Below, piece after piece: positions 1 to 10,936 of a DNA stretch of 64,000 nucleotides. The stretch spans positions 4,569,001-4,633,000 of the forward strand of contig OW285196.1 of the NCBI GenBank assembly GCA_935421135.1, given 5' to 3'. Below the pieces are notes generated by a model. The model had not been told where the DNA came from. It made no database searches and saw only the letters and a program-made list of their open reading frames with translations. The DNA is from Bugulina stolonifera (taxonomy: Eukaryota; Bryozoa; Gymnolaemata; Cheilostomatida; Bugulidae). The translations under genes were made by a program, and so were the position numbers. The number at the start of each line of letters is the position of its first letter. The first letter of the stretch is position 1.

Positions 1-1
1 A

Positions 2-3000
2 CTTTCAACCAATAGCGACGCTGCTGAAGAAACTGTAGCTCCACACGTAGAAACAGCTGAGTCAGATTACCATTCTATCATCAAAGATAGCGAACGGGGC
101 ACAGGTTGGTTTCCTATGAGGACTGTACTGAAATCTTGACGTTATGAGTTGAATACACCATTAGAAAGCCTAGTAGCAGCTGAACCAGTTAGCACAATAC
201 CAGCTGGGATATATGATGTCATCATGGTACCCAGCTCTGTTGAAACTAGTGAATCACATCATTGGGGGGAGTGAAGGCCAGACCACTCATTATGTTATTA
301 TAAACAGGAAATTTCAATTGAGTTTTTATCCTTGTTATAATAGGAATATCACAAAACGAAAAAATGGGTTTGTGGAACAAATACTAGTTAAAGTAGTACA
401 AAATTCAAATTATAGGTATTTTAGTTAGTAAGTTCATATTCTGGGCTTCAAAATGATGTGCAACTTGACTTGGTTGAACATGGACAAATGGCTGTATTTG
501 AACCCCAAAAACCGTTGAAATATAGTGATTTTGTAAAAGCTCAGGAAATTTTGCCAGGAATTTCCAACTATTCATTGATGTCACTTGTCTGTTCAGTATG
601 AAAGAGCATCCACATAGTTGAACAAAGAAACCAAGACAACCAATGAGAGAGTGTTAGTTATAAATAGGTCAATTGTTACCATTGTTACTGTGGGAGTAGT
701 GCTCCTTACATATTATAGTTTAGTTTATTGTACTAGTGCACATGACTAGTTGACCTATTAAAACCAATTGTAAGCAAGCCCATGTTCATTGACAAATTTC
801 AGCAAATCATCGGGACAAAAGTAGAATCCCCTTTACACATTAGTGGTTGAAGAATTAAGCTATGTACATGTTGCATGAATACTAAATATAGACCGGTGAT
901 TCATAGTATTTTGCACTAGAACAATCAGTGTTTGCGCGTTTGCCGCTTGATTGCACTAGTGATAACCTGAACAAGTGACGTCACTTATTCACCTATTGTT
1001 GAATAGCTGAGCATTTTTGGCAATATATAAACTTTACAGTCTGATTACACTAAAGTAAATAAAGTAAATATAGTCAATTTGCATATCATCTTGAAGCTAA
1101 AAGTGTTACCTAACTGACTAGAATGGTCAAATCCTCAAAAATTGAATACTTTAATATTCCCAAACGATAAAAAACACAATTTGTTGCGAAAAGTTATCAA
1201 ATGACCTTTGAGTTTGCAATCTAATTGGTCAATATAGGCTACTTGCTTATCTCATGAATAACAGGCCTACTTATTAGACAGGTGTAGAACGCAGTACTGT
1301 AATTGCTAGTATTTGTTTTATTGAATGAACACTGTATTTCTTATAAAACAGTTGTTGTAACTCAATATTGCTTCTACATTTTATATAGCTTGTTAGAGTT
1401 GAGATAATCCAAGAAGAAGTTTTGAAAATTGACATAAAGCTAGGTGGAGATAACACCTAATGCTGACATCACTATGGTTTTTTTTAGAAATTTTGGTGCT
1501 ACTTTTTGCAATCTAGCATCTATTAGCTACTACTAAAATAGTTTAGATATGTTTGTAGAGGTATCAAGTAATACTAACATACATGTAGCTAGTTCGATGA
1601 AAATAATCCTGAAACTTTCAATACAGTCCACCTTTAATGTTGGCATTGTAATATTGATGTAAATGTTTTATAGTGGTTGTTTCGATACAATGTTGGGCAT
1701 CGATTATTGTTGACTGCTATTATTTGATTTTACAATTAGTTTTGCATCTACAGGAGCCGGGGAAAAACATGAGTTTCAAGCAGAAACCAGAAAACTTCTG
1801 GATATTGTGGCAAAATCTTTGTATTCAGGAAGAGAAGTATTTATTAGAGAACTCGTATCTAATTCTAGTGATGCTCTCGAAAAACTGAGGTGAGAGTCAA
1901 ACTCAATCACTCACTTGATCAACTCACTCCCTGTCAAATCACATAATATACTGTACAATACACTACCTATCCATATATTATACAGGTATATTATAGCAGT
2001 CGCAGGTATGACTATGCTCTGTTATCATTTCATTGCCACTATATACATGTGCATGTAGGTATTTGGAGCACACAGGAAGTGACATGATAGAACGAGGCAC
2101 TCCCCTAGAGATACACTTAGCTACAGATGATAAGAAGAAAACCTTCACCATTCAGGTAAAAATGTAACATTCCTTGCAGTAGCAGAAATCTCACTTCCAA
2201 ACCTACACAATTATATTACCCGTGTTTGATGTTAAATTAGAGTGTACAGTTGAATTCAGAAGTACAATAATGTGCTGTAGGACACGGGGGTTGGCATGAC
2301 CCGAAGTGAAATGATCGACCATTTAGGAACCATAGCTAAATCTGGCTCTAAAAGTTTTATGGAAGAAGTATCAAAGCAGCCGTCAGAAGCTGCTACTAGC
2401 AATATTATAGGTAAGTGCATGACCTCTATGTTTGTGTAATACCACTATTTAAAGGGGTTATGACATGTGGTTTATGTCTATGTTCAAAGCAGCATCTCTT
2501 ACTTAGGTTTATTGCATTTGTGCTACTATAAGCAGAGTTGTGTTCTCTTGCCCATGTTTGACTCATTAGCACTATTCAATGCTGATTCAAACGCAATTTT
2601 GTTATGAAGACGCAACTGCGTGCTTCATGTCATATAGAGAAAATTGTTGAATTCAAGCTGTTTGCATAGAAAAAGTGCAGTAGTGAACAAATGATTTCAC
2701 AGGATTTACTAATTTAGCTGTAGGATAACTTGTGCAAGTTTTTGAATTTTTCTGGGCTTACTTTTGCTGGCAATAACTAGCTGCCTTTATTGGTAGGTCC
2801 GGTATTTCATCTGGCCACACTGTATACATGCCTATACATTGCGTTGTGGTCTAGTTGTTCTAAATATAGCCCAGAAGCCGCAAGCATAGGATAACTAACA
2901 GTACTAGAATAATAAATATCTAGGCACTCAATATCATTGTGCCACTAGATTAGCTGAAAACTACCTAAAAACACGTGGCATAACCCCTTTAATAAGTACA

Positions 3001-6000
3001 TGGAAATACATGTATGTGCAGGGTTGGGAACTTTGATCTACTTTTGCATTCGATTTCCGATTTTCGATTATGCTGATTAAACCAAAGAATACAAGCATTC
3101 GATTGTTACTTTACCGAATCAATGATTGTACTTCAATCGACTTTACAATCGATGACGATTTCAGAAAATGCATATACATGTATATGTATATGGGTATAAT
3201 TTTTGTAAAAATGGAGAAATTTATAGTCTTTACTAATTTTGTCTATTACTTTAAAATGCTATAACATCTGTGCCTAATATTACCAGTTTTATTTGCATTT
3301 TCTCATAGTTTAGAGTTATCTCCTCTACCTTTATGTTTCTTTTTAGTCTCCAAATATTTATATGTACAGCAAATATTAGCCAGAAATTCCAGGCTATTAT
3401 TTCTTGTTTGATGCTAGCCACTCACATTTCATCCTAGCTTGCAAATAGAGGCTATTATTTTAGTAATAAATAAAACAGCTCATCATCATTTTTTTTATTA
3501 AAAAGATAAGAACTAAGCTACGAGGCTTTTTATTTATTTCCTGTACTAAACATTACTAGCAGATCAATTAGCAGCTTAGTGACAATCGAATGCAGCTGTA
3601 ACCCTATAAAGCCAACGAATACATGCATTTCGATGGCTTTGTTGGAAACCAACGATTAGGTGGAATCGATGGTGAATAAACCAACGAAAATCGCCATCGA
3701 ATATCGAATGCTATTGGCGATTCCCAACCCTGTGTATGTGTATCTGTACGGTATAACAGTGTCTACTATGTGATGTTATATACTTGCATATATACGTATA
3801 TAATATTATCATAATATGAGGAAGCTAATGATGAAGGTTGTGCCGTTTGCCAGGTCAGTTTGGTGTAGGCTTCTACTCCACATTCATGGTGGCAGAGAAG
3901 GTAGAAGTATTCTCAAAGTCGTCTTCCCCTGATCAGGTGGCACATCATTGGCTCAGTGATGGAAGTGGACAATACGAGATAACAGAAGCTGAAGGTGTCA
4001 ACAGAGGTGAGATACTGGTATTGTATATATATTATACACTAATGCTGTATGTAAAAGGTATCGGGTCTAACTCTCATTAACAATAAAGCTACAAGAGAAG
4101 CTGTCTGCATCGTTCTGTAAAATTTGGAGTAATCTGGTGAAGTACCATTCATACCTTATACCTACATGTACATACTACCACCTACCGAGTACCTGACAAT
4201 CACTGCCGAATGACTCGCTTATCTGTTGATAACTTGTAGGTACAAAGATAGTCCTTCATCTCAAAGGAGATTGCTATGACTTTGCTAAAGATGAAGTTAT
4301 TGCAGGTAAGTTTCACCTCACCTTGTAACAACTGCTGATTTTGTGACTGACTCCTTGACATTTATAGCTACACTGCCTACTTGTATTATACACGTCTCAT
4401 CAGATAATCTTGTAGTAGCTACCGCAGCTGGTACTCTATTGAGCTGATCATTGGTTCTGCTACGTTTCACCTTTGATGAGTAATTTAAATGACTTATTCA
4501 ATTTTATTGAATTATTTTAGCTACTCTTTCACTGTCCACTTATTTACTGTTGATTACAAATTTAATCTCCAATCCCCCAACAAATACTCCAAGTTGACCT
4601 ATATAATGAGTGACCAATTAACTAGCTGAGGTATCACTTGTGTGTTGATTGTAAGTTAATGTACGTTATGTTGGCATGTTTTTTAATATTGTTAACTTTT
4701 TTGTTTGCAAGCCTTCCTCCTTCAACAACCCTCTCTCCACAACCCTCTCCTCCGTAATTGGTCTTCTCTGCAATCTCCTCTCCCCAACTTCCCTCTCCTT
4801 TTCCACAACAGTCATATAAATCTTATTCTTGTTCTGTACTCTTCAGAAACCATAAAGAGATACAGCAACTTTGTTGGTTCTCCGATTTACCTCAATGGAA
4901 AGAAGATTAACACACTAGAAGTAAGTTACACCTGGTTATTACATCACATCCTGTTTAGCGGTAGTTAGTAGTGCCCACCCACTCAACCGTTCCGAGTTGA
5001 TTGCATTTCCTGTGTCTTTTCAAATGAAGTTAGCTAGAAACCCTATTAACGTAGCAGCTAATTGTATTCGTAGCAGATCCACAGGCATCTTGTGCTGGAA
5101 TTATATTTGACCTATTTATTACCTAGTTCACCAGAGCAGATGCTACCATTTGGTTTTGTCCCTTCACCCACAATACCCACACCATCTAAAATTGTTCTCC
5201 CAAAAATATCAAAACAGAATGATAGTCATTTTTCAGCAGATTTGGCCTGTAAATATACGTGCAAGTATTTCCTTATCTGTTTGGGTGGCGCATTGAACTT
5301 GTATTTGGGTTTCATTGCTTGTCATTGTTCCCAGGCTATTTGGATGTTGGAGCCCCGCAACGTAACTGAAGACATGCATGAAGAGTTCTACCGGTACATA
5401 GCACACACACACGACAGACCACGATACACTCTCCAGTACAAAGCAGATGCCCCACTTAATATCAGATCCCTTTTCTATATACCTGAGCACAAGCCAAGTA
5501 TGTTATTAATAGTACAGTAGTTACTCAGTGACAACTATGTGTTCTAGTACCAGTATTAGTCTTAGTACGATTAATAACACTAATATAAGTACTATCAGTG
5601 TTAGTACTAGCGCTTGCATTGTAGTATCATCTTTATTGGTGTTTACAATTTTGTGGCACAAATTTGAGGTACAGTAAAGAGCCCTTGGATGTTTTCATTG
5701 CTACTTAATTTATTCGGCTCACATATTTCACTGTATTTTCTATATGTTATGGCAGTTTGCATGAGTTATCTGCTGTGAATGTAGCACCCACCACCTAATT
5801 GCCCTCTAATGATACATACATGTATATTCACAACAGCCCTCTACGACATGTCCAGAGAGGTAGAACATGGTGTAGCCCTCTATTCACGTAAAGTAATGAT
5901 AACTCCTACTGCCCCAGTTCTACCCAAGTGGCTGAGATTCCTTAAAGGTGTCGTGGACTCTGAAGATGTGCCCCTCAACCTTAGTCGAGAGTTTATGCAG

Positions 6001-9000
6001 GACCATCAGCTTATCAGGTATCTTTCTTTCTTACCCTGTAAAGTCTGAAAGTATGAGTATTTGACATGTTAAAATAAAACTTAATTCATGTACAGACGTT
6101 ACATGTACATGTACTTTTCACTTGAGGTTGTCTTTCCTTGTGCAACATAGTTTGTTGTAAGGACAACTCTCAAAGTAAATAAACTTTTATGGAAACTTGC
6201 TACCATCTATGTATGTGAATAATTGCAGCTCTGAGAGTACTCAGTGATGTAATCACAAGTTTCGAATGCATTCTAGTCAAAATCGCATGACAATGGCATC
6301 TTAGAGTGCTATAGCTAGGACAATGTAACACCAGACCATATTCTTCTGTACTGCATCATGTACAATTGTATACATGTATATTTGTACAGCAGGATGTTGT
6401 TTATACATGTTTATCAAACTTTGCCATTTTGTTTACACACACTGTATAATTAATTATTTGCTGTATGATTGTGTCGTAAATATTCAGGAAACTGTCCTGG
6501 GTTCTAACCAACCGAGTGCTCAAGTTTCTCAGTGAACGGGCTAAGAAAGACCCTGTAAAATATATGGAGTTCTATGAGGATTATGGGCTATACTTTAGAG
6601 AAGGCATAGTTACTACACATGAACAGGAGATGAGGGTACGTTGTCTTGACTCAGTATACACCTTCAATATCGTTCAGTATAGCAGTATGGTCATTTCTAT
6701 AGTTGATTGATGACTCAACTCTTAACACATAACTGACTACTGTAGGAAGAGATTGCAAAGCTGCTAAGATTTGAATCATCCAAATTACCTGCAGGGGAGG
6801 TAACTTCACTCTCAGACTATGCTGGCAGAATGAAAGCTGGAGACAGGAACATATACTACCTATCTGCTCCTACGTAATGTTTATATTCTATCTAGTATAC
6901 ACTACGTAATGTCTATATTCTATCTAATAGACACTACGTAATTAGTAGTATCTAATAGACACTACTAATCTAAGTAGTGTCTATTAGATATATATACTAT
7001 CTAGTAGATACTGCCTGATGTCTATATACTATCTAGTAGATACTGCCTGATGTCTATATACTATCTAGTAGATACTGCCTAATGTCTATATACTATCTAG
7101 TAGATACTGCCTAATGTCTATATACTATCTAGTAGATACTGCCTAATGTCTATATACTATCTAGTAGATACTGCCTAATGTCTATATACTATCTAGTAGA
7201 TACTGCCTAATGTCTATATACTATCTAGTAGATACTGCCTAATGTCTATATACTATCTAGTAGATACTGCCTAATGTCTATATACTATCTAGTAGATACT
7301 GCCTAATGTATATATACTATCTAGTAGATACTGCCTAATGTCTATATACTATCTAGTAGATACTGCCTAATGTCTATATACTATCTAGTAGATACTGCCT
7401 AATGTCTATATACTATCTAGTAGATACTGCCTAATGTCTATATACTATCTAGTAGATACTGCCTAATGTCTATATACTATCTAGTAGATACTGCCTAATG
7501 TCTATATACTATCTAGTAGATACTGCCTAATGTCTATATACTATCTAGTAGATACTACCTAATGTCTATATACTATCTAGTAGATACTGCCTAATGTCTA
7601 TAATTTTATACTATCTAATAGATACTGCCTAATGTCTATATACTATCTAGTAGATACTGCCTAATGTCTATATACTATCTAGTAGATACTGCCTAATGTC
7701 TATATACTATCTAGTAGATACTGCCTAATGTCTATATACTATCTAGTAGATACTGTATGTTTCGATGTTTTATTGATTTACATTATTATTCCGACGATGT
7801 GACAAGCCACCCAAGACTCTCTACTTCGAGATCCGTAGCTTGTCACTCTATTTTTAGCTGTTTGCTGTGCCATCACCTTTATTTGGTTGTACACTTCCAA
7901 CAGCTTCATAAAAGCCTGCATGTTCAGTGTTTTTGGAGTCACAGTATAACAATAATCATGTCAAACAAAGTCAAACAAAAGGAAGGATTACTCCAGGGTG
8001 AGGGGAAATTTCCTCGACCTGACACGTTGCACCGATACAGGTTCAGACTTAATCTCAGCACATGCCACTAGTTGTATCTGATTTATTTCCTACCTCTTGC
8101 AGGCGAGAGTTAGCCGAAAGCTCACCTTACTTTGAGGCAATGGCTGCCAGAGATGTGGAGGTGCTGTTTGCTTACGAAGGGTACGATGACCTGGTGCTAA
8201 CAAACCTGCAGCAGTTTGATAAGAAGACACTGAGATCTATTGAGAGTGAACTTCAGAGCAGTAGTACTGCTGACAATGCTAAAGTAGATGTCAATGGTGA
8301 ATAGTATAATACGTACAGTTCAATGCATATACATATGTATTATACATGTGTGTAGTCTTTCTGTGTGAGTCAAACATACGTATACATGTATAAGTGTATA
8401 AAAGTGTGTGAAATGTGAACCCTACAAGAGCAAGCTTTCAATTTCTTATTGTATCAATATGAATATGCAATAGTTTTCTTACGATGAAAGTTGGATTTGC
8501 ATTTTTGATATTTATTTCAATTCGGTTTCAAACAGTGTAACTTATCCCATTGCACGTTACGTTACAGATCCAAACAGTCTGAGTGCAGAAGATGCTACCA
8601 AACTAACCGACTGGTTGACAGCTACTCTAGGATTGAGAATCAAGGAATGCAAGGTATTAATAGTCTCAGAAAATAGACACAGTAATCAATTAATACGTAT
8701 ATTTATATACACAACGACTTTCTTAGAACTATCTTCATCTTCGAGTTATCATCCATACAGAGTGGTCTAGCCCTCGATACAGAGTAAACAATGTCATATA
8801 GCCATATAACAATGTTGATAATAAAAGTTTGAGGATTGTAAAGCCGTGAATTACCAATGACAATTCACCAATTCCCGTACTGTCTTAGGTGTGTATTCCA
8901 ATAGAAGGCAATGAACAAATGCATACTCGTAGTCTAAATATATACACATATGATACATCTAATAGTCCAAGTATATTATTGCAGGTAACTAACAAGCTGG

Positions 9001-9525
9001 CCAGCCACCCTTGTGTCATATCTGTGGCTGAAATGGCTCCTATCAGACATTTCTTGAGAACTAATTTTGCTGACAAAACTGATGAAGAGAAATACAGGAT
9101 ACTCAATGCCACACTCGAGATTAACCCTACGTAAGGCTATGTTCATATACACTGGTTACAATGGTGAAACAGTAGTAGTAATAGTAGCCGTAGTAGTAGC
9201 AACAGTAGTATTAGTAGTGGTAGTAGCGGTAGTAGTAGTAGCAGCAGCAGTAGTGGCGGCAGCAGTAGCGGTAGTAGTAGTAGCAATAGCAGTAGTAGTA
9301 TTCATGTTTGATCATAAGCTGTTTACATGTAGGTATGCTGCTTATTTTAGACATCCTATTATTAAGAAGTTATCTGCACTACGGACAGACGACTCTGAAT
9401 TAGCCAAGCTCCTAGCTGAACAGTTGTTTGATAATGCCATGGTGTCTGCTGGCTTACTGGATGATGCCAGAGGTATGGTGAACAGACTCAACTCTCTTCT
9501 GGAGAAAGCTCTGGAGAAACATTGA
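2..9525 (+). CDS. TRAP1: TRAP1, mitochondrial Hsp90 chaperone (5' end missing)
   Basis: ATP-dependent Hsp90-family chaperone of the mitochondrial matrix. Exons: 2-104, 1754-1889, 2059-2155, 2281-2410, 3854-4006, 4240-4305, 4847-4920, 5335-5497, 5837-6017, 6488-6635, 6746-6873, 8103-8296, 8568-8653, 8985-9130, 9351-9525; joined they give 660 codons without an internal stop, ending TGA. Visible motifs: GHKL N-box ([15 protein letters not shown]), ATP-binding DTGVGM, glycine lid GQFGVGFYS, and middle-domain NLSRE with the ATPase-stimulating arginine. The C-terminus ends in ALEKH, close to the human ALERH. The first visible exon (DYHSII) matches the region just after the targeting peptide, so the start codon and presequence lie upstream of base 1. 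Human TRAP1 is about 704 residues, so roughly 45-70 are missing. Introns carry MITEs (introns 1 and 4), a 32-bp minisatellite (intron 11) and a GTA tract (intron 14). Identity is near certain; the intron 1 donor (GTTGGT) is weak. Confidence 0.96.
120..1637. mobile_element. Long copy of TTAA-flanked MITE family 1, in TRAP1 intron 1
   Basis: The outer parts match the element at 29803-30557: bases about 120-385 match its left part and about 1150-1637 its right part. The right terminus has the inverted repeat CAGTCCACCTTTAA and TTAA at 1634-1637. The left terminus lacks the expected TTAAAGGT and starts at GGACTGTACTG, only 15 bases after the exon 1 splice donor. About 750 internal bases (roughly 390-1145) are absent from the short copy, which makes this a longer relative. 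No transposase-like reading frame is seen in it. Confidence 0.8.
2449..2992. mobile_element. TTAA-flanked MITE family 2, TRAP1 intron 4
   Basis: Terminal inverted repeats: TTAAAGGGGTTATGACATGTGG on the left is mirrored on the right by CACGTGGCATAACCCCTTTAA, with two or three mismatches. TTAA sits at both outer ends (2449-2452 and 2989-2992). The element is 544 bp with no coding potential. A TTAA target is used by the piggyBac and Kolobok superfamilies; which one mobilised this element is not visible here. Confidence 0.8.
3019..3732. mobile_element. hAT-type MITE with 8-bp target duplication, TRAP1 intron 4
   Basis: The ends are CAGGGTTGGGAA and TTCCCAACCCTG, a perfect 12-bp terminal inverted repeat. 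The flanks are the direct repeat TGTATGTG at 3011-3018 and 3733-3740, an exact 8-bp target duplication. A CAG start with an 8-bp duplication is typical of hAT elements. The 714-bp interior is rich in TCGAT/ATCGA words and holds only a 64-codon frame, so it is non-autonomous. Confidence 0.88.
6874..7755. repeat. 32-bp minisatellite starting at the TRAP1 exon 11 splice donor
   Basis: Tandem 32-bp units (core ACTGCCTAATGTCTATATAC followed by TATCTAGTAGAT), about 27 copies, fill most of intron 11. The first units (6871 on) begin TACGTAATGT, which includes the last exon bases and the donor GTAATG, and the same words recur at about 6903. A perfect 16-bp hairpin (6950-6965 with 6974-6989, loop 8) marks where the unit sequence changes. 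Confidence 0.95.
9165..9302. repeat. Imperfect GTA/GCA trinucleotide tract in TRAP1 last intron
   Basis: Interrupted GTA, GCA, GCG and GTG triplets occupy more than half of the 220-base last intron (9131-9350). The tract leaves one frame open, which produces a spurious valine/alanine-rich reading frame. It ends about 30 bases before the first possible splice acceptor. Confidence 0.9.
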
Positions 9526-9854
9526 CACATTGACTTTACTGTTCCTCTAATACTTATACAGTCCTACTCACTAGGTCCAGCCTCAGGTCTCCTCTCATTA
9601 CGTATGCCAGAGTTGTGAGAGCATGGGGTCTATACTAGTTTTGTGTTCTATGTGTCTCTTTAACTGATATATTTGTAGTCATACAATTTACAGATAACAT
9701 GTATATAATACCAGTACATTGTCTCATAATGTATATGTATATCTACACGTACAAATGGAGAAATGATAGAGTTGTTTTGAAGACTATAATATTATTCTAC
9801 ATAGTACATTTCATTGTGTGTGCTGTGTGGGGGCAATTTTTCTATTTACTGAAA

Positions 9855-9860
9855 AATAAA
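9855..9860 (+). terminator. Polyadenylation signal AATAAA, TRAP1
   Basis: AATAAA lies 330 bases after the TRAP1 stop codon and is the first canonical copy after it on this strand, so it probably sets the mRNA 3' end. The gene on the other strand has its own signal about 1 kb away. Confidence 0.55.
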
Positions 9861-10844
9861 ACTTCTATGTAACTGCTATACCAACTATATCCTTACTCGC
9901 TGTACATGTCATTCTAATGAGGTAACTAATAATTGCCAGAGATAATTAAGCATGATAATAGTAGAAATAACCACTAAACTCATAGCATTCTTAGTGCCTT
10001 GTCCCAGTGATGACTGGGCAGCTATGATAGACATGACGCAACCTGGTCAAAGGTAGACTAACCTCAGAAGCTCATAATTATTATGATATTGGCTCCATAG
10101 GCACTGTTCATGCATAATGCGAAGTTGTCCTCTCTCTTCTATAGTAATGGGCGAAGATAACTTCTAATTAATACATACAACGTCATGTTATGTCCTCCCA
10201 TAAGCCATTTAATATAGACACAGGATTTCAAGACATGATAATAACGACAATATTTTGTATTTTTATGGTAAATTAATAGCAACATATTTTTACCGACAGC
10301 ATAGTCAAAGATACTAAAGAGATTACAGGTGGTTGGTTTAGAGCACAGGCTCTGTTTCCCACATAATAAAAAGCGGTAAATTATACGGTGTACATAGAAT
10401 ATACATGTAATTGTACATGGTACATTGTACACATTATCAAATATAATTATGTAAGAGTACAGAATGAAACAACAAAATACATAGTGAAAATACATGTAGT
10501 AACAATAGTGTAATACCCAAGTAAGGGTGAGAAGGTACATCAAATACTATATAGCGTAGTGAAGTGATCTGTATTAATACAGTTGTAGCACATTTATAGT
10601 AAAGAACGTTCATACAATTATTACATAAACATAATATATATATTACCGGTACTTGCACGGTGTATTTACTAAATGAATTTAATTATATAATACTAAATGC
10701 ATAATATAGGTAGTTAGTAAATGCTAGAATTATACCTGCATGTATATTATTATTATAGCGAGTACATAATAAATATTACATAAGAACTCAACGTAGAGAG
10801 TATGGGGGGTGGTAATTGCTCTACCATGGTAGCCTAAGATACAA

Positions 10845-10850
10845 TTTATT
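10845..10850 (-). terminator. Polyadenylation signal AATAAA (minus strand)
   Basis: TTTATT on the plus strand reads AATAAA on the minus strand, 87 bases beyond the stop codon at 10937 of the secreted-protein gene. Position and distance fit a 3'-end signal. Confidence 0.5.
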
Positions 10851-10936
10851 TTGTATTATATTATACATGCTTGTACACTATTATAAATCTAGAAACACCT
10901 ACCACTACAACATAATTACATGTACATGAATGTAAA

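Noticed and set aside
3070..3264. 64-codon frame in TRAP1 intron 4.
   Set aside because: Lies inside the hAT MITE and has no resemblance to a transposase.
9067..9350. Val/Ala-rich stretch joined to the TRAP1 C-terminus in one frame.
   Set aside because: It is the last intron with a GTA/GCA tract; the family continues NP-T-HPIIKK across the splice.
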